Assembly (NCBI GenBank): GCA_000435675.1
Contig: FR895136.1
Coordinates: 4,458-68,457, forward strand
Origin: Eggerthella sp. CAG:298
GTDB lineage: Bacteria > Actinomycetota > Coriobacteriia > Coriobacteriales > Eggerthellaceae
DNA length: 64,000 nucleotides
Direction: 5' to 3'
Shown here: positions 44,685 through 53,759 of the stretch, piece after piece
Position numbering within the stretch: position 1 is the first letter of the stretch
Layout: every line of letters starts with the position of its first letter
The notes under the pieces: model-generated
The model's input: only the letters and a program-made list of their open reading frames with translations
Database searches by the model: none
Told to the model about the DNA's origin: nothing
Position numbers and translations under genes: made by a program

Positions 44685-46835
44685 CTAATTATAAAAAAGG
44701 ATGTCGTTGTAAGTGGGCACGGGCCAGTAGTCGTTCTCGACCACGCACTCGAGCGCATCGATCTCGGCGCGCAGAGCATCCATGGCAGGGATGACCTTTT
44801 CGGCATACGCATATGCCTGTTCCTGAAGGTCTTCGATGGCTTCCGCGCTATCGTGCTCAGCGATGAGCGTGCGTGTGCAAGCCGCAACCGCGTTCGTTCC
44901 TTTCACCAGGTAGGAAAGGAGCTTTTCGTGCTCTTCCATATCGGATGAAGCTATGGCTGCCTTCACCGAGGTGATGGTCTCTGCCAGATCGCGCATATAT
45001 TTGCTGATGGCAGGCAAATACGTGCGACGCGCCATGCGGATCATCACACGTGCCTCGATGTTCAAGAGCTTCGTGTATTTGTCGAGCTTCACCTCATAGC
45101 GGCTGTGCACTTCCGATTCGGACAAGATACCGAACTCAGCGAAGAGATCGATCGATTTCTGCGAGACGAAGCACGGAAGCGCTTCGGCGGTGTTGCGATG
45201 GTTCGCCAACCCGCGGCGCGCTGCTTCTTCTTGCCACTCTTCCGAATAGCCGTTGCCGTTGAAGATAATGCGTTTGTGATCGGTAAGAAGCTGGCGAACA
45301 TAGCTGATCGCTTTCTTCTCGAACTCAGCGCCCTCAAGACCTTCACAAGCATCCGCGAAATCCTTGAGGCTCTTTGCGACCGCCGTGTTCAGGATCATGT
45401 TGCAATCCGAAAGGTTCACGGCAGAACCCGGCATGCGGAACTCGAACTTGTTACCGGTGAACGCAAAGGGACTCGTGCGATTACGGTCGGTGTTGTCTTT
45501 GAGGAATTGCGGCAGAACCGCAACGCCCAAGTCCATAGAAATGGCCTCGGCTGAATGATATTCGTCGCCCTTGATGAGCGCATCCACGATGGCATCGAGC
45601 TCATCGCCCAGGAAGATCGAAACGATGGCTGGAGGCGCTTCGTCGGCGCCAAGACGGTGATCGTTGCCTGCAGAAGCAACCGACATGCGCAAGAGCTCCT
45701 GGTATTCGTCGACCGCTTCGATCACGCAGGCGAGGAACACAAGGAAGCGCAGGTTGTCGATTGGGTCGTCGCCGGGATCGAGCAAGTTCACGTTGTCGTA
45801 GGAAAGCGACCAGTTGTTGTGCTTGCCTGAGCCGTTGATGCCTTCGAAGGGCTTCTCATGCTGGAGGCACGTGAGGCCATAGTGCGATGCATCGAGGCGC
45901 ATCTTCTCCATGGTGAGCAAGTTCTCGTCGATGGCGCGGTTGGCGTTGGTGAAGATGGGCGCAAGCTCGTGCTGTGCGGGCGCGACTTCGTTATGCTTGG
46001 TCTTGGCCGTAACGCCGAGCTTCCACAGATCATCGTCGAGCTCTTTCATGAATTCATTGACCGTGGGGCGGATGGCACCGAAGTAGTGTTCATCGAGCTC
46101 CTGGCCTTTGCTCGGCGGTGCGCCGAAGAGCGTACGGCCGGTCATGATCAGGTCGTGACGGCGTTCGTAATCTTTTTCGGCGATGAGGAAATACTCCTGC
46201 TCGGAGCCGACCGTAGCGATGACCTGGTGGCCGTCTTCGCCGAAGAAACGCAGCACGCGCTGTGCTTGTGTGTCGATCGCGCGCATGGAACGCAAAAGCG
46301 GCGTCTTCTTGTCGAGCGCTTCGCCGGTGTAGGAGCAGAATGCAGTGGGGATGCAGAGCACTTCGTCCTTGATGAAGGCCGGACTGGTGGGATCCCACGC
46401 GGTATAGCCACGTGCTTCGAAGGTGGCGCGAAGGCCGCCGTTCGGGAAGCTCGAGGCATCGGGCTCTCCCTGGATGAGTTCCTTGCCCGAGAAGGTCATG
46501 ATCACGCTGCCGTCGGGCTGCGGATTGATGAAGGAATCATGCTTCTCGCTCGTTACGCCAGAAAGCGGTTGGAACCAGTGCGTGAAGTGGGTCGCACCGT
46601 GTTCGATGGCCCATTCCTTCATGGCATGCGCTACCACGTTGGCAACTTCCAAGTTGAGCGGTTCGCCATCGTTGATGGTGCGCATGAGCTCCTTATAGGT
46701 TGCCTTCGGCAGACGCTCTTTCATCACGCGCTCGTCGAAGACCATCGTGCCGTAAATATCAGAGACATTGGCGGGAGAGTAGTCTTGTTCGCTGGTGGTG
46801 AAGGTTATGGTTTGGCTTTCCGATCCGGTTGGCAT
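44685..46835 (-). CDS. glnN: glutamine synthetase, type III
   Basis: GSIII makes glutamine from glutamate, ammonia and ATP as a double-ring dodecamer. The 716 residues match the 700-730 norm of GSIII. Family segments are FTHWFQPLSGVTSEKHDSF, GGLRATFEARGYTAWDPTSPAF (in part), VGSEQEYFLI, KHNEVAPAQHELAP and GINGSGKHNNWSLSYD, with FEFRMPGSAVNLSDCN at the back. ATG at 46835 follows GAAGGAG. The upstream region carries a GTTAC-N6-TAACG element (46935-46950), a 9-bp inverted repeat (46908-46916/46948-46956) and a REP-A palindrome. A second, truncated GSIII 5' end is found at 53.3-53.6 kb. Confidence 0.97.
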   Translation of the reverse strand: MPTGSESQTITFTTSEQDYSPANVSDIYGTMVFDERVMKERLPKATYKELMRTINDGEPLNLEVANVVAHAMKEWAIEHGATHFTHWFQPLSGVTSEKHDSFINPQPDGSVIMTFSGKELIQGEPDASSFPNGGLRATFEARGYTAWDPTSPAFIKDEVLCIPTAFCSYTGEALDKKTPLLRSMRAIDTQAQRVLRFFGEDGHQVIATVGSEQEYFLIAEKDYERRHDLIMTGRTLFGAPPSKGQELDEHYFGAIRPTVNEFMKELDDDLWKLGVTAKTKHNEVAPAQHELAPIFTNANRAIDENLLTMEKMRLDASHYGLTCLQHEKPFEGINGSGKHNNWSLSYDNVNLLDPGDDPIDNLRFLVFLACVIEAVDEYQELLRMSVASAGNDHRLGADEAPPAIVSIFLGDELDAIVDALIKGDEYHSAEAISMDLGVAVLPQFLKDNTDRNRTSPFAFTGNKFEFRMPGSAVNLSDCNMILNTAVAKSLKDFADACEGLEGAEFEKKAISYVRQLLTDHKRIIFNGNGYSEEWQEEAARRGLANHRNTAEALPCFVSQKSIDLFAEFGILSESEVHSRYEVKLDKYTKLLNIEARVMIRMARRTYLPAISKYMRDLAETITSVKAAIASSDMEEHEKLLSYLVKGTNAVAACTRTLIAEHDSAEAIEDLQEQAYAYAEKVIPAMDALRAEIDALECVVENDYWPVPTYNDILFYN

Positions 46836-46934
46836 GAGGTCTCCTTCTCTGCGATCCGCACGCAGGATCGCGTAAGACTTATTTCTCGACGCTATCTAGA
46901 CTACGCAGCGAATGTTTCGAACATGCTTCATGGA

Positions 46935-46950
46935 CGTTAATCTGTGTAAC
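46935..46950 (-). promoter_or_regulatory. GlnR-like site upstream of glutamine synthetase III
   Basis: Read on the minus strand: GTTAC-N6-TAACG, about 100 bp before the start, nested in an inverted repeat GCGAATGTT/AACATTCGC (46908-46956). It approximates the actinobacterial GlnR consensus (gTnAC-N6-GaAAC). No glnR gene is in the window. Confidence 0.3.
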
Positions 46951-46962
46951 ATTCGCGTTTCG

Positions 46963-46993
46963 AGATGACGAACGACCGGGTCGTTCGTCATCT
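46963..46993. repeat. REP-A palindrome, perfect copy between glnN and gltD
   Basis: AGATGACGAACGACC / GGTCGTTCGTCATCT are perfect 15-bp arms around one base, followed on the plus strand by TTTT. It sits 30 bp past the gltD stop and could also end that transcript, although the T-run is on the other strand. Confidence 0.88.
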
Positions 46994-47022
46994 TTTGATC
47001 GAGCAGCCTTCTCTTTGTGGAT

Positions 47023-48468
47023 CTAGGCGTTGCGAATGATCTCGTGGGTGCAGGCGAGTGCGTCGGCGATCGCGTTCACCACGAGCGTCGAACCAAGGTG
47101 TGCATCGCCCGCAGCGAAGATGGCAGGCTTGTTGTTCGCTGGGTCGGCTTCGCGCAGGCAGTGTGCACCACTGCGCTCGGGCAGCGAAACATCGAAGGCT
47201 TCGAAGACGGCAGGATTCGCACCGGTGAAGCCCTTCGCGATCAGAACGAGTTGTGCGGGAATGGTAGCTTCCGTGCCTTCGACCAGATGCCGACCACCAT
47301 CGTATGAAAGATCCTGCACGTGCACTTGGGCGACCGCTCCAGCCGCAGCGCCTTCGCCACCACTGAAGGCGATCGTGTCGGTCGAGAAGATGCGAGGATC
47401 TTCGCCGAAGCGTTCGCTCGCTTCCCGCTGGCCGTAGCCTTGCGAGAAGACCATACGTTCAGCTGGCCAAGCCGCTTGAGCATCGCAGGTCTCTGGCGCG
47501 CGCTCGGCACGGATCACCTGGGTCACGCTCTTCGCTCCTTGGCGCAGTGCGCAGGCAACGCAGTCGTTTCCGGTATCGCCACCGCCGATCACGACCACAT
47601 CCTTGCCTTCGGCGCTGATGGTGCAGTCGCGTTCATCAAGGTAGGCGCTGGCAACCTCTGAAAGATATTCGAGGGCGAAATGAATGCCGGAAAGCTCGCG
47701 CCCAGGCAGCACAACATCGCGCGCAACGTTCGCACCCGTTGCGATCACCACCGCGTCAGATTCAGCGGCGATCGTATCCGCGCAGGCACACGCATCAACG
47801 CCGCAGAGAAATTCGATGCCGCTCTCACGCATCAAGTTCACCCGACGCTCGATGATCCACTTCGGCAGCTTCATGTTGGGAATGCCATACACGAGCAGGC
47901 CACCAGGGCGATCGGCCTGCTCGTAGATACGCACGCGCCATCCTTGCCGTGCTAGTTCCCAGGCGCATGCCAGACCCGCTGGCCCCGAGCCGATCACGCT
48001 CACCAGCGGCGCATCGGCAGCTGGGGCGGGAAGCGGATCGATCCCGCGCTCCCAAGCGATATCGGAAAGGGCACGTTCGTTATCGTTGATCGTGACCGGT
48101 GCCTTATGCAGCCCCAGGTTGCAGGCCACTTCGCAAGGGGCCGGACACACACGCCCGGTGAATTCGGGGAAGGGGTTCGTGAGCGCCACGCGCGCCACCG
48201 CGTCCTCGAAGCGATGCTGGTAGAGCAGATCGTTCGTCTCGGGGATCAGGTTGTGCAGCGGGCAGCCCACCGCATGCAGCGAATCACCCAGCGCTACGCC
48301 GGTCTGGCAGAACGCCACACCGCAATTCATGCAGCGGCTCGCCTGCTCGCACTGCTGTTCAAGCGTGAGCGGAAGGGCGAACTCCTCGAAATCGTTCAGT
48401 GATTCGGAAGCAGGACGCAGGCCATGACCGACGCGCTCCGTATGCAAGAAAGCTCCAACTCGTCTCAT
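47023..48468 (-). CDS. gltD: glutamate synthase small subunit (NADPH)
   Basis: The beta subunit of glutamate synthase passes electrons from NAD(P)H through FAD to GltB. The 481-residue protein has N-terminal Fe-S cysteines (Cys46, Cys49, Cys54 in SRCMNCGVAFC, then GCPLHN and CPAPCEVAC), the FAD loop VIGSGPAGLACAWELA, RPGGLLVYGIPNMKLPK, the NADPH loop VVVIGGGDTGNDCVA and a final FAD segment IFAAGDAHLGSTLVVNAI. ATG at 48468 lies two bases after the gltB stop codon, so the subunits are translationally coupled. Confidence 0.97.
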   Translation of the reverse strand: MRRVGAFLHTERVGHGLRPASESLNDFEEFALPLTLEQQCEQASRCMNCGVAFCQTGVALGDSLHAVGCPLHNLIPETNDLLYQHRFEDAVARVALTNPFPEFTGRVCPAPCEVACNLGLHKAPVTINDNERALSDIAWERGIDPLPAPAADAPLVSVIGSGPAGLACAWELARQGWRVRIYEQADRPGGLLVYGIPNMKLPKWIIERRVNLMRESGIEFLCGVDACACADTIAAESDAVVIATGANVARDVVLPGRELSGIHFALEYLSEVASAYLDERDCTISAEGKDVVVIGGGDTGNDCVACALRQGAKSVTQVIRAERAPETCDAQAAWPAERMVFSQGYGQREASERFGEDPRIFSTDTIAFSGGEGAAAGAVAQVHVQDLSYDGGRHLVEGTEATIPAQLVLIAKGFTGANPAVFEAFDVSLPERSGAHCLREADPANNKPAIFAAGDAHLGSTLVVNAIADALACTHEIIRNA

Positions 48469-48470
48469 GG

Positions 48471-51400
48471 TTATGCTCCTATCTTCGTGATCTCGAAGGC
48501 CAGCTCTTGCGCCTCTTCGTGCGTGTGGCCTTGTGCTTCGTATTCGGTGATCAAATCGAGCATCTTGGCGTATTCGATCGGGATCACCTTGGTGAAGTGC
48601 TCGGCAATATCGTCGAATTGGTAGAGCATCATCACGCCAAGTGGGCTTGCCGTTGCTTCCACATGCGCTTCAAGCAGCTCGCGAATGCGCGCGATATCGG
48701 CTTCATTTGGGCGGACAAGCTCGACCAGCTCCAAGTTGCAATGGCTCTTCAGCGTCTTCGTCTCGTCGTAGACATACGCGATACCGCCCGACATGCCCGC
48801 AGCGAAGTTGAGTCCCACTTCGCCCAGCACCAGCACCTCGCCACCGGTCATGTATTCGCAGCCGTTCTCGCCTACGCCTTCCACTACCAGCTCGGCTCCT
48901 GAATTACGCGCACCGAAGCGTTGGCCTGCAAGGCCGTTCACAAAGCCCTGACCTGCGGTTGCGCCGTAGAAAGCGACGTTGCCCACCAGGATGTTCTCTT
49001 CAGGGCGATAGGTCGCGTTTGCCGGCGGGGTGAGCGCGAGCGTGCCACCGGAAAGCCCCTTGCCGAAGTAATCGTTGGTGTCACCCGACACCTTTAGCGT
49101 GATGCCTTGCGGCAGGAAGGCGCCGAAGCTCATGCCGCCCGAACCTGCGCAGTCGATCTCGATCGAGCCAGCGGGCAGGCCTTCAGGGTGACGCGCGGTC
49201 ACCTGCGAGCCGAGCATCGTGCCCACGCAGCGATTCACGTTCGAGATATCGGCATGGAAGCGGATGGGTTCGAGGTGCTCGCGCGCGCTTTCGGTATACG
49301 GGATGAACAGCGTTGCATCGAGCGTTTCGGGCAGCGTGTTGGGTGCCTGCGCTTCGGTGAGGAAGTGCGGGCAGTGCGCCACTGGGATCGCGCGGCCGAA
49401 CTCGACCTCAGGCTTCACGAGTAGCGCCGAAAGATCGACCAGGTTGGCCTTCCAGCTGCGCGCATCGTGGGTTTGGCGCAGGCATTCCACCTGGCCTACC
49501 ATCTCATCGATCGTGGCGAATCCAAGCTCGGCCATGATCTCGCGCGTTTGTTCAGCCACCATCATCATGTAGTTGACCACGTATTCCGGCTTGCCGCAGA
49601 AGCAGGCGCGCAACTCGCGGTTCTGCGTGGCGATGCCCACCGGGCAGGTGTCTTGCTGGCAGTCGCGCTGCATCAGGCAGCCCATCGCGATGAGCGGCAT
49701 GGTGGCGAACCCGAATTCTTCGGCGCCCAAGAGGCAGGCGATCGCAACGTCGCGGCCATCCATCAGCTTGCCATCGGCTTCGAGCACGATGCGGCTGCGC
49801 AGGCCGTTTTGCAGCAGCGTCTGTTGCGTTTCAGCCAAGCCCATCTCGAGCGGTAGGCCTGCATGATGGATCGAATCGCGTGGAGCTGCACCCGTGCCAC
49901 CGTTCGAACCGGAGATGAGGATCTTGTTCGCGCCGCCCTTGGCAACACCGGTCGCGATCGTGCCCACGCCCGTTTCGGAAACGAGCTTGACCGATACGCG
50001 CGCGCTGGGGTTGGCGTTCTTCAGATCGAAGATGAGCTCGGCCAGGTCCTCGATCGAATAGATGTCGTGATGCGGGGGAGGCGAGATGAGCCCGATACCT
50101 GGTGTTGAGCGGCGAGTCCGTGCGATCCACGGCCACACCTTACCGCTGGGCAGGTGACCGCCTTCGCCGGGCTTAGCGCCTTGCGCGAGCTTGATCTGGA
50201 GCTCGTCGGCGCTCATGAGGTAGCGGCTCGTCACGCCGAAGCGCCCTGAAGCGATCTGCTTGATGGCGCTGCGCTTGGAATCTCCATTGGGAAGCGGAGT
50301 CTCGCGTGCGGGGTTTTCGCCGCCTTCACCAGAATTCGAGCGTCCGCCGATGCGATTCATGGCGATAGCCAAGCACTCATGCGCTTCCTTCGAGATGGAG
50401 CCGTAGCTCATTGCGCCGGTGTTGAAGCGCTTGACGATCTCGCTTGCAGGCTCGACTTCCGAAAGCGGAATGGAGGGGCGGGTGGAGACGAACTCGAGCA
50501 AGTCGCGCAGCACGATGGCACGGCCCGGCTGGTGGACCGCTTCACTGTAGGCGGCGAAGAGTTCGGGGTCGTTCGCGCGCACCGCACGTTGCAAGAGCGT
50601 GATGACCTGGGGTGTGATCAGGTGCTCTTCGCCGCGGGGACGCCAGGTGGTAATGCCTGATGAAGGAAGCTGATCAGGCGCGGGAGACGTGCGCTGTTCG
50701 AGCGCTTGAGCGTAATGCAGGTCACATTCATGCTGCAGATCGTCGATCGAAAGACCACCGATGCGGCTGACCGTGCCAGTGAAGTGCGCATCGATGAGCT
50801 CGCTCGCAAGACCGACCGCTTCGAAGATCTGTGCAGCGTGGTAGCCCTGCATGGTCGAGATACCCATCTTCGACATGATCGAAACGATGCCCGAGAGGAT
50901 GGCGGCATTGTAGTTCGCGATACCCGTTTCGGCATCGGTCTCAAGCACGCCGCGTTCGGCCAGCGAAGCGATCGTATCGTGAGCAAGATAGGGGTAGATG
51001 CCGGATGCGGAATAGCCCACCAATGTGGCGAAATCGTGCGCAGTGATCGCATCGCCGCATTCCACGATAAGATCCGCCTGCGTGCGCAGACCGCAGCGCA
51101 GCAGGTGATTGTGAACGCTCGAAACGGCTAGCAGCGAAGGCATCGGCACTTCGCCTTCACCTACGCGATCGGAGATCGCAAGGATGCTCACGCCATCGCG
51201 CACCAGTTCTTCGGCCTGTTCGCACAGGCGATTCACGGCATCTGCCAGTGCATGGGCATTCTCGGTGCCCGCCGGATAAGACGCATAGATCTTCGCGCCC
51301 TTGAAACCCTTCTCGTCCATGGAAGCAAGCGCTTCGAAGGCTTCACGGGTGAGCATCGGCGTATCGAGGCGCACCAGGCGACAGTTCGTGCGCGCGTCTT

Positions 51401-53171
51401 CGAGCAGGTTACCGTGGTTGCCCAGGTAGAGCAGCGTGGAGGTGAGGTGCGATTCGCGCAGCGCATCGATCGGCGGATTCGTGACCTGCGCGAAGAGTTG
51501 GTTGAAGTAATGGAAAAAGCGGCGCGGATGTTCCGATAAACATGCGAGAGGGGTATCCGCGCCCATCGACGCCAGCGGCGCCTTTGCTTTTTCCGCCATA
51601 GGAATGATCGCTTCCTCGATATCGTCGAAGAAGTAACCATGAATGGCCTGTCGGTCGCTCAAGGCAAGACCCGCATCCCGAGCAGCCTCAGCAGGTTCGT
51701 TCGCTTGAGCGATGAGCGAATCGAGCGTGTGGGTCTCAGCGTTGATCCAATCGAGATAAGGAGCCTGATTCGCCAGATCGTCCTTGATCTCGTCATCGAA
51801 GATCACGCGGCCAACGCGCGGATCGACCAGCAGCATCTGACCGGGGCCTAAGCTGCCTGCGATCAGGATCTTCGCCGGGTCGACATCGAGCGTACCAGCT
51901 TCACTGGAGAGAATGAGCCGATCGTCGGAGGTCACGTAGTAGCGCGCGGGGCGCAAGCCGTTGCGGTCGAGCACGGCGCCCATGATGATCCCATCGGTGA
52001 ACGCGATAGCGGCGGGGCCTTCCCAAGCTTCCGTGAGCATGGATTGGTATTCGCCCCAGGCACTGCGCTTCGCGGAAAGCGTGGGGTTCTTGTCCCATGG
52101 CTCGGGCAGGAGCATCGAGATGGCGCGCGGCAAGCTGCGGCCGTTCATGGTGATGAATTCGAGCATGTTATCGAGCATGGCCGAGTCGGAGCCTTCACCG
52201 TTGAACACGGGCAGCACCTTTTCGAGCGCGGGCCCCATAACCGGTGAATAGAGGTGCGGCTCGCGGGCGAGCGTCCAGTTCACATTGCAGCGAAGCGTGT
52301 TGATCTCGCCGTTGTGCACCATGTAGCGGTTGGGGTGCGCGCGTTCCCATGAAGGCGTGGTGTTGGTGGAGTAGCGCGAATGCACGAGTGCGATGGCGGT
52401 CTCGCAGGAGGCATCGTCGAGATCCTTGAAGAAGCCGCGCATCTGCGTGGAGACGAGCATGCCCTTGTACACGATCGTGCGAGCGCTCATCGAGCAGACG
52501 TAGAAGGTCTTGCCCTCCAGGCTCGGGGTTTCCTTCGCGCGCTTTTCGATGGTGCGCCTACCTATATATAAGCGACATTCGAAATCTTCGTTCGTTCCGC
52601 AATCGGCGGGGCGACCGAGGAATGCCTGCTTGATGGTGGGCATGCAATCGAGCGCGGCCTGACCCAGATCGTGCGGATCGATGGGAACATCGCGCCAGAA
52701 GAGCAACGGGATGCCTTCTTCGATGCAACCATCTTCGAAGATGCGCATAGCTTCAGCGATGCCGTGTTCATCGGTGGGGAGGAAGAGCATGGCCACACCG
52801 TAATCGCCCTCGTCGGGCAGCAGGCTGCCGCACTTTTGCGCTTCCTTGCGGAAGAAACGGTGCGGGATCTGCAGCAGGATGCCGGCGCCATCGCCTGTGT
52901 TGCGCTCGAGGCCAACGCCGCCGCGGTGCTCCAAGTTCACGAGCACGGAAAGCGCATCGTCCACCATCTGGTGGGAACGCACGCCTTTGATGTTGGCGAG
53001 CGCGCCGATGCCGCACGCATCGTGCTCGAACGAGCTGCGATACATGCTCGGTTGTGGTGTGGCTGCTTGAGGCAAGTGCATTCGAGCCTGTTGGGTGGTT
53101 TGCTGCACACTTTGTTCTGTGCACGTAGGTTCGCAAGGATGCGCGTGCGCGCATGTTGCTTCGCTTCTCAT
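48471..53171 (-). CDS. gltB: glutamate synthase large subunit
   Basis: The alpha subunit transfers the amide of glutamine to 2-oxoglutarate. It has an N-terminal class II glutamine amidotransferase domain (nucleophile Cys53 in FEHDACGIGALANIKG), a central domain, an FMN/2-oxoglutarate barrel (GAMSYGSISKEAHECLAIAMN, GGRSNSGEGGE), the 3Fe-4S cluster CLMQRDCQQDTCPVG and a C-terminal GXGXG beta-helix (GGTLALTPP, GQGFVNGLAG). The 1566 residues are slightly above average because the catalytic Cys is preceded by 52 residues, including a Cys/His-rich stretch (CAHAHPCEPTC). These must be removed for activity in this enzyme class. ATG at 53171 follows AAAAGGGG, and no later ATG has a ribosome site. Confidence 0.97.
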   Translation of the reverse strand: MRSEATCAHAHPCEPTCTEQSVQQTTQQARMHLPQAATPQPSMYRSSFEHDACGIGALANIKGVRSHQMVDDALSVLVNLEHRGGVGLERNTGDGAGILLQIPHRFFRKEAQKCGSLLPDEGDYGVAMLFLPTDEHGIAEAMRIFEDGCIEEGIPLLFWRDVPIDPHDLGQAALDCMPTIKQAFLGRPADCGTNEDFECRLYIGRRTIEKRAKETPSLEGKTFYVCSMSARTIVYKGMLVSTQMRGFFKDLDDASCETAIALVHSRYSTNTTPSWERAHPNRYMVHNGEINTLRCNVNWTLAREPHLYSPVMGPALEKVLPVFNGEGSDSAMLDNMLEFITMNGRSLPRAISMLLPEPWDKNPTLSAKRSAWGEYQSMLTEAWEGPAAIAFTDGIIMGAVLDRNGLRPARYYVTSDDRLILSSEAGTLDVDPAKILIAGSLGPGQMLLVDPRVGRVIFDDEIKDDLANQAPYLDWINAETHTLDSLIAQANEPAEAARDAGLALSDRQAIHGYFFDDIEEAIIPMAEKAKAPLASMGADTPLACLSEHPRRFFHYFNQLFAQVTNPPIDALRESHLTSTLLYLGNHGNLLEDARTNCRLVRLDTPMLTREAFEALASMDEKGFKGAKIYASYPAGTENAHALADAVNRLCEQAEELVRDGVSILAISDRVGEGEVPMPSLLAVSSVHNHLLRCGLRTQADLIVECGDAITAHDFATLVGYSASGIYPYLAHDTIASLAERGVLETDAETGIANYNAAILSGIVSIMSKMGISTMQGYHAAQIFEAVGLASELIDAHFTGTVSRIGGLSIDDLQHECDLHYAQALEQRTSPAPDQLPSSGITTWRPRGEEHLITPQVITLLQRAVRANDPELFAAYSEAVHQPGRAIVLRDLLEFVSTRPSIPLSEVEPASEIVKRFNTGAMSYGSISKEAHECLAIAMNRIGGRSNSGEGGENPARETPLPNGDSKRSAIKQIASGRFGVTSRYLMSADELQIKLAQGAKPGEGGHLPSGKVWPWIARTRRSTPGIGLISPPPHHDIYSIEDLAELIFDLKNANPSARVSVKLVSETGVGTIATGVAKGGANKILISGSNGGTGAAPRDSIHHAGLPLEMGLAETQQTLLQNGLRSRIVLEADGKLMDGRDVAIACLLGAEEFGFATMPLIAMGCLMQRDCQQDTCPVGIATQNRELRACFCGKPEYVVNYMMMVAEQTREIMAELGFATIDEMVGQVECLRQTHDARSWKANLVDLSALLVKPEVEFGRAIPVAHCPHFLTEAQAPNTLPETLDATLFIPYTESAREHLEPIRFHADISNVNRCVGTMLGSQVTARHPEGLPAGSIEIDCAGSGGMSFGAFLPQGITLKVSGDTNDYFGKGLSGGTLALTPPANATYRPEENILVGNVAFYGATAGQGFVNGLAGQRFGARNSGAELVVEGVGENGCEYMTGGEVLVLGEVGLNFAAGMSGGIAYVYDETKTLKSHCNLELVELVRPNEADIARIRELLEAHVEATASPLGVMMLYQFDDIAEHFTKVIPIEYAKMLDLITEYEAQGHTHEEAQELAFEITKIGA

Positions 53172-53244
53172 GTAGTACCCCTTTTCGCATGTTTTAAGGT
53201 GTTACTACCTTACGGAAGCTCTGTGTCGCCAATATTGCGCGATT

Positions 53245-53260
53245 GTTTCGCGTGCGTTAA
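53245..53260 (-). promoter_or_regulatory. GlnR-like site upstream of gltB
   Basis: Minus strand TTAAC-N6-GAAAC, 75-90 bp before the gltB start, fits the gTnAC-N6-GaAAC consensus except at one base. The GTTTCG and CGTTAA words recur in the glnN upstream region. Confidence 0.35.
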
Positions 53261-53283
53261 ATCGTTATCTTGCTCACTTTTGT

Positions 53284-53327
53284 GCTCAATCAGCGGAGAG
53301 GGTGAGGCAACGAGGTGACTCTTTGCC
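53284..53327. repeat. 44-bp copy of the family F right arm at the glnA remnant break point
   Basis: Identical over 44 bp, in inverted orientation, to 16489-16532. It carries GACTCTTTGCC and the GGAGAGGGTGAGG arm. It directly abuts the truncated glutamine synthetase remnant, with TTGCC shared at the junction. Confidence 0.9.
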
Positions 53328-53615
53328 CGAAAAGGTCATGATGGCCGTGCCATCGCCCACGGGGTTCAAGAAGCTGTCGTGCTTTTCGGAGGTGATGCCC
53401 GAAAGCGGCTGGAACCAGTGCGAATAATGCGTGGCACCGTTTTCGATCGCCCATTCCTTCATGGCGTGCGCGACCACGTTCGCCACTTCGATATCGAGCG
53501 GCTTTCCCTCTTTGATCGTTTTCGCGAGGTTCTTGTACGTCTCAGATGGGAGACGCTCCTTCATGACGTGGTCGTTGAAGACCAGGGTTCCGAAGATCTC
53601 TGAAACGTTCGACAT
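53286..53615 (-). pseudogene. truncated second glutamine synthetase III (5' remnant)
   Basis: The frame opens with a full start context (GAGGAG, ATG at 53615) and about 99 residues that align end to end with residues 23-122 of the intact GSIII (VMKERLP, EVANVVAHAMKEWAIE, HWFQPLSG, TSEKHDSF, IMTFSGKE). It then switches at 53327/53328 into the repeat and stops after ten unrelated residues. Roughly 85% of the gene is missing, including all catalytic loops, so no glutamine synthetase activity is possible. Many silent and some amino-acid differences from the intact copy show it is an old paralogue, not a recent duplicate. The short peptide could still be translated. Confidence 0.93.
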
Positions 53616-53759
53616 ACGTTCTCCTCACGTAGATGTTTCACGAGCAATGAGCGATGCGAGCAGGTATGAGCCGAAGACCCCAAAGGGATCATGCGCTTTG
53701 CTGCATCGCATTTTGCACATTATACCAGCAGCAGAAGAAAGAACTCCCGAATGCGCAGA

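Noticed and set aside
45858..46940. 360-aa open frame on the plus strand opposite glutamine synthetase III (and similar long antisense frames over fhs, gltB, lysA, tilS)
   Set aside because: These are antisense shadows of well-identified genes; they have no family motifs and no ribosome sites.
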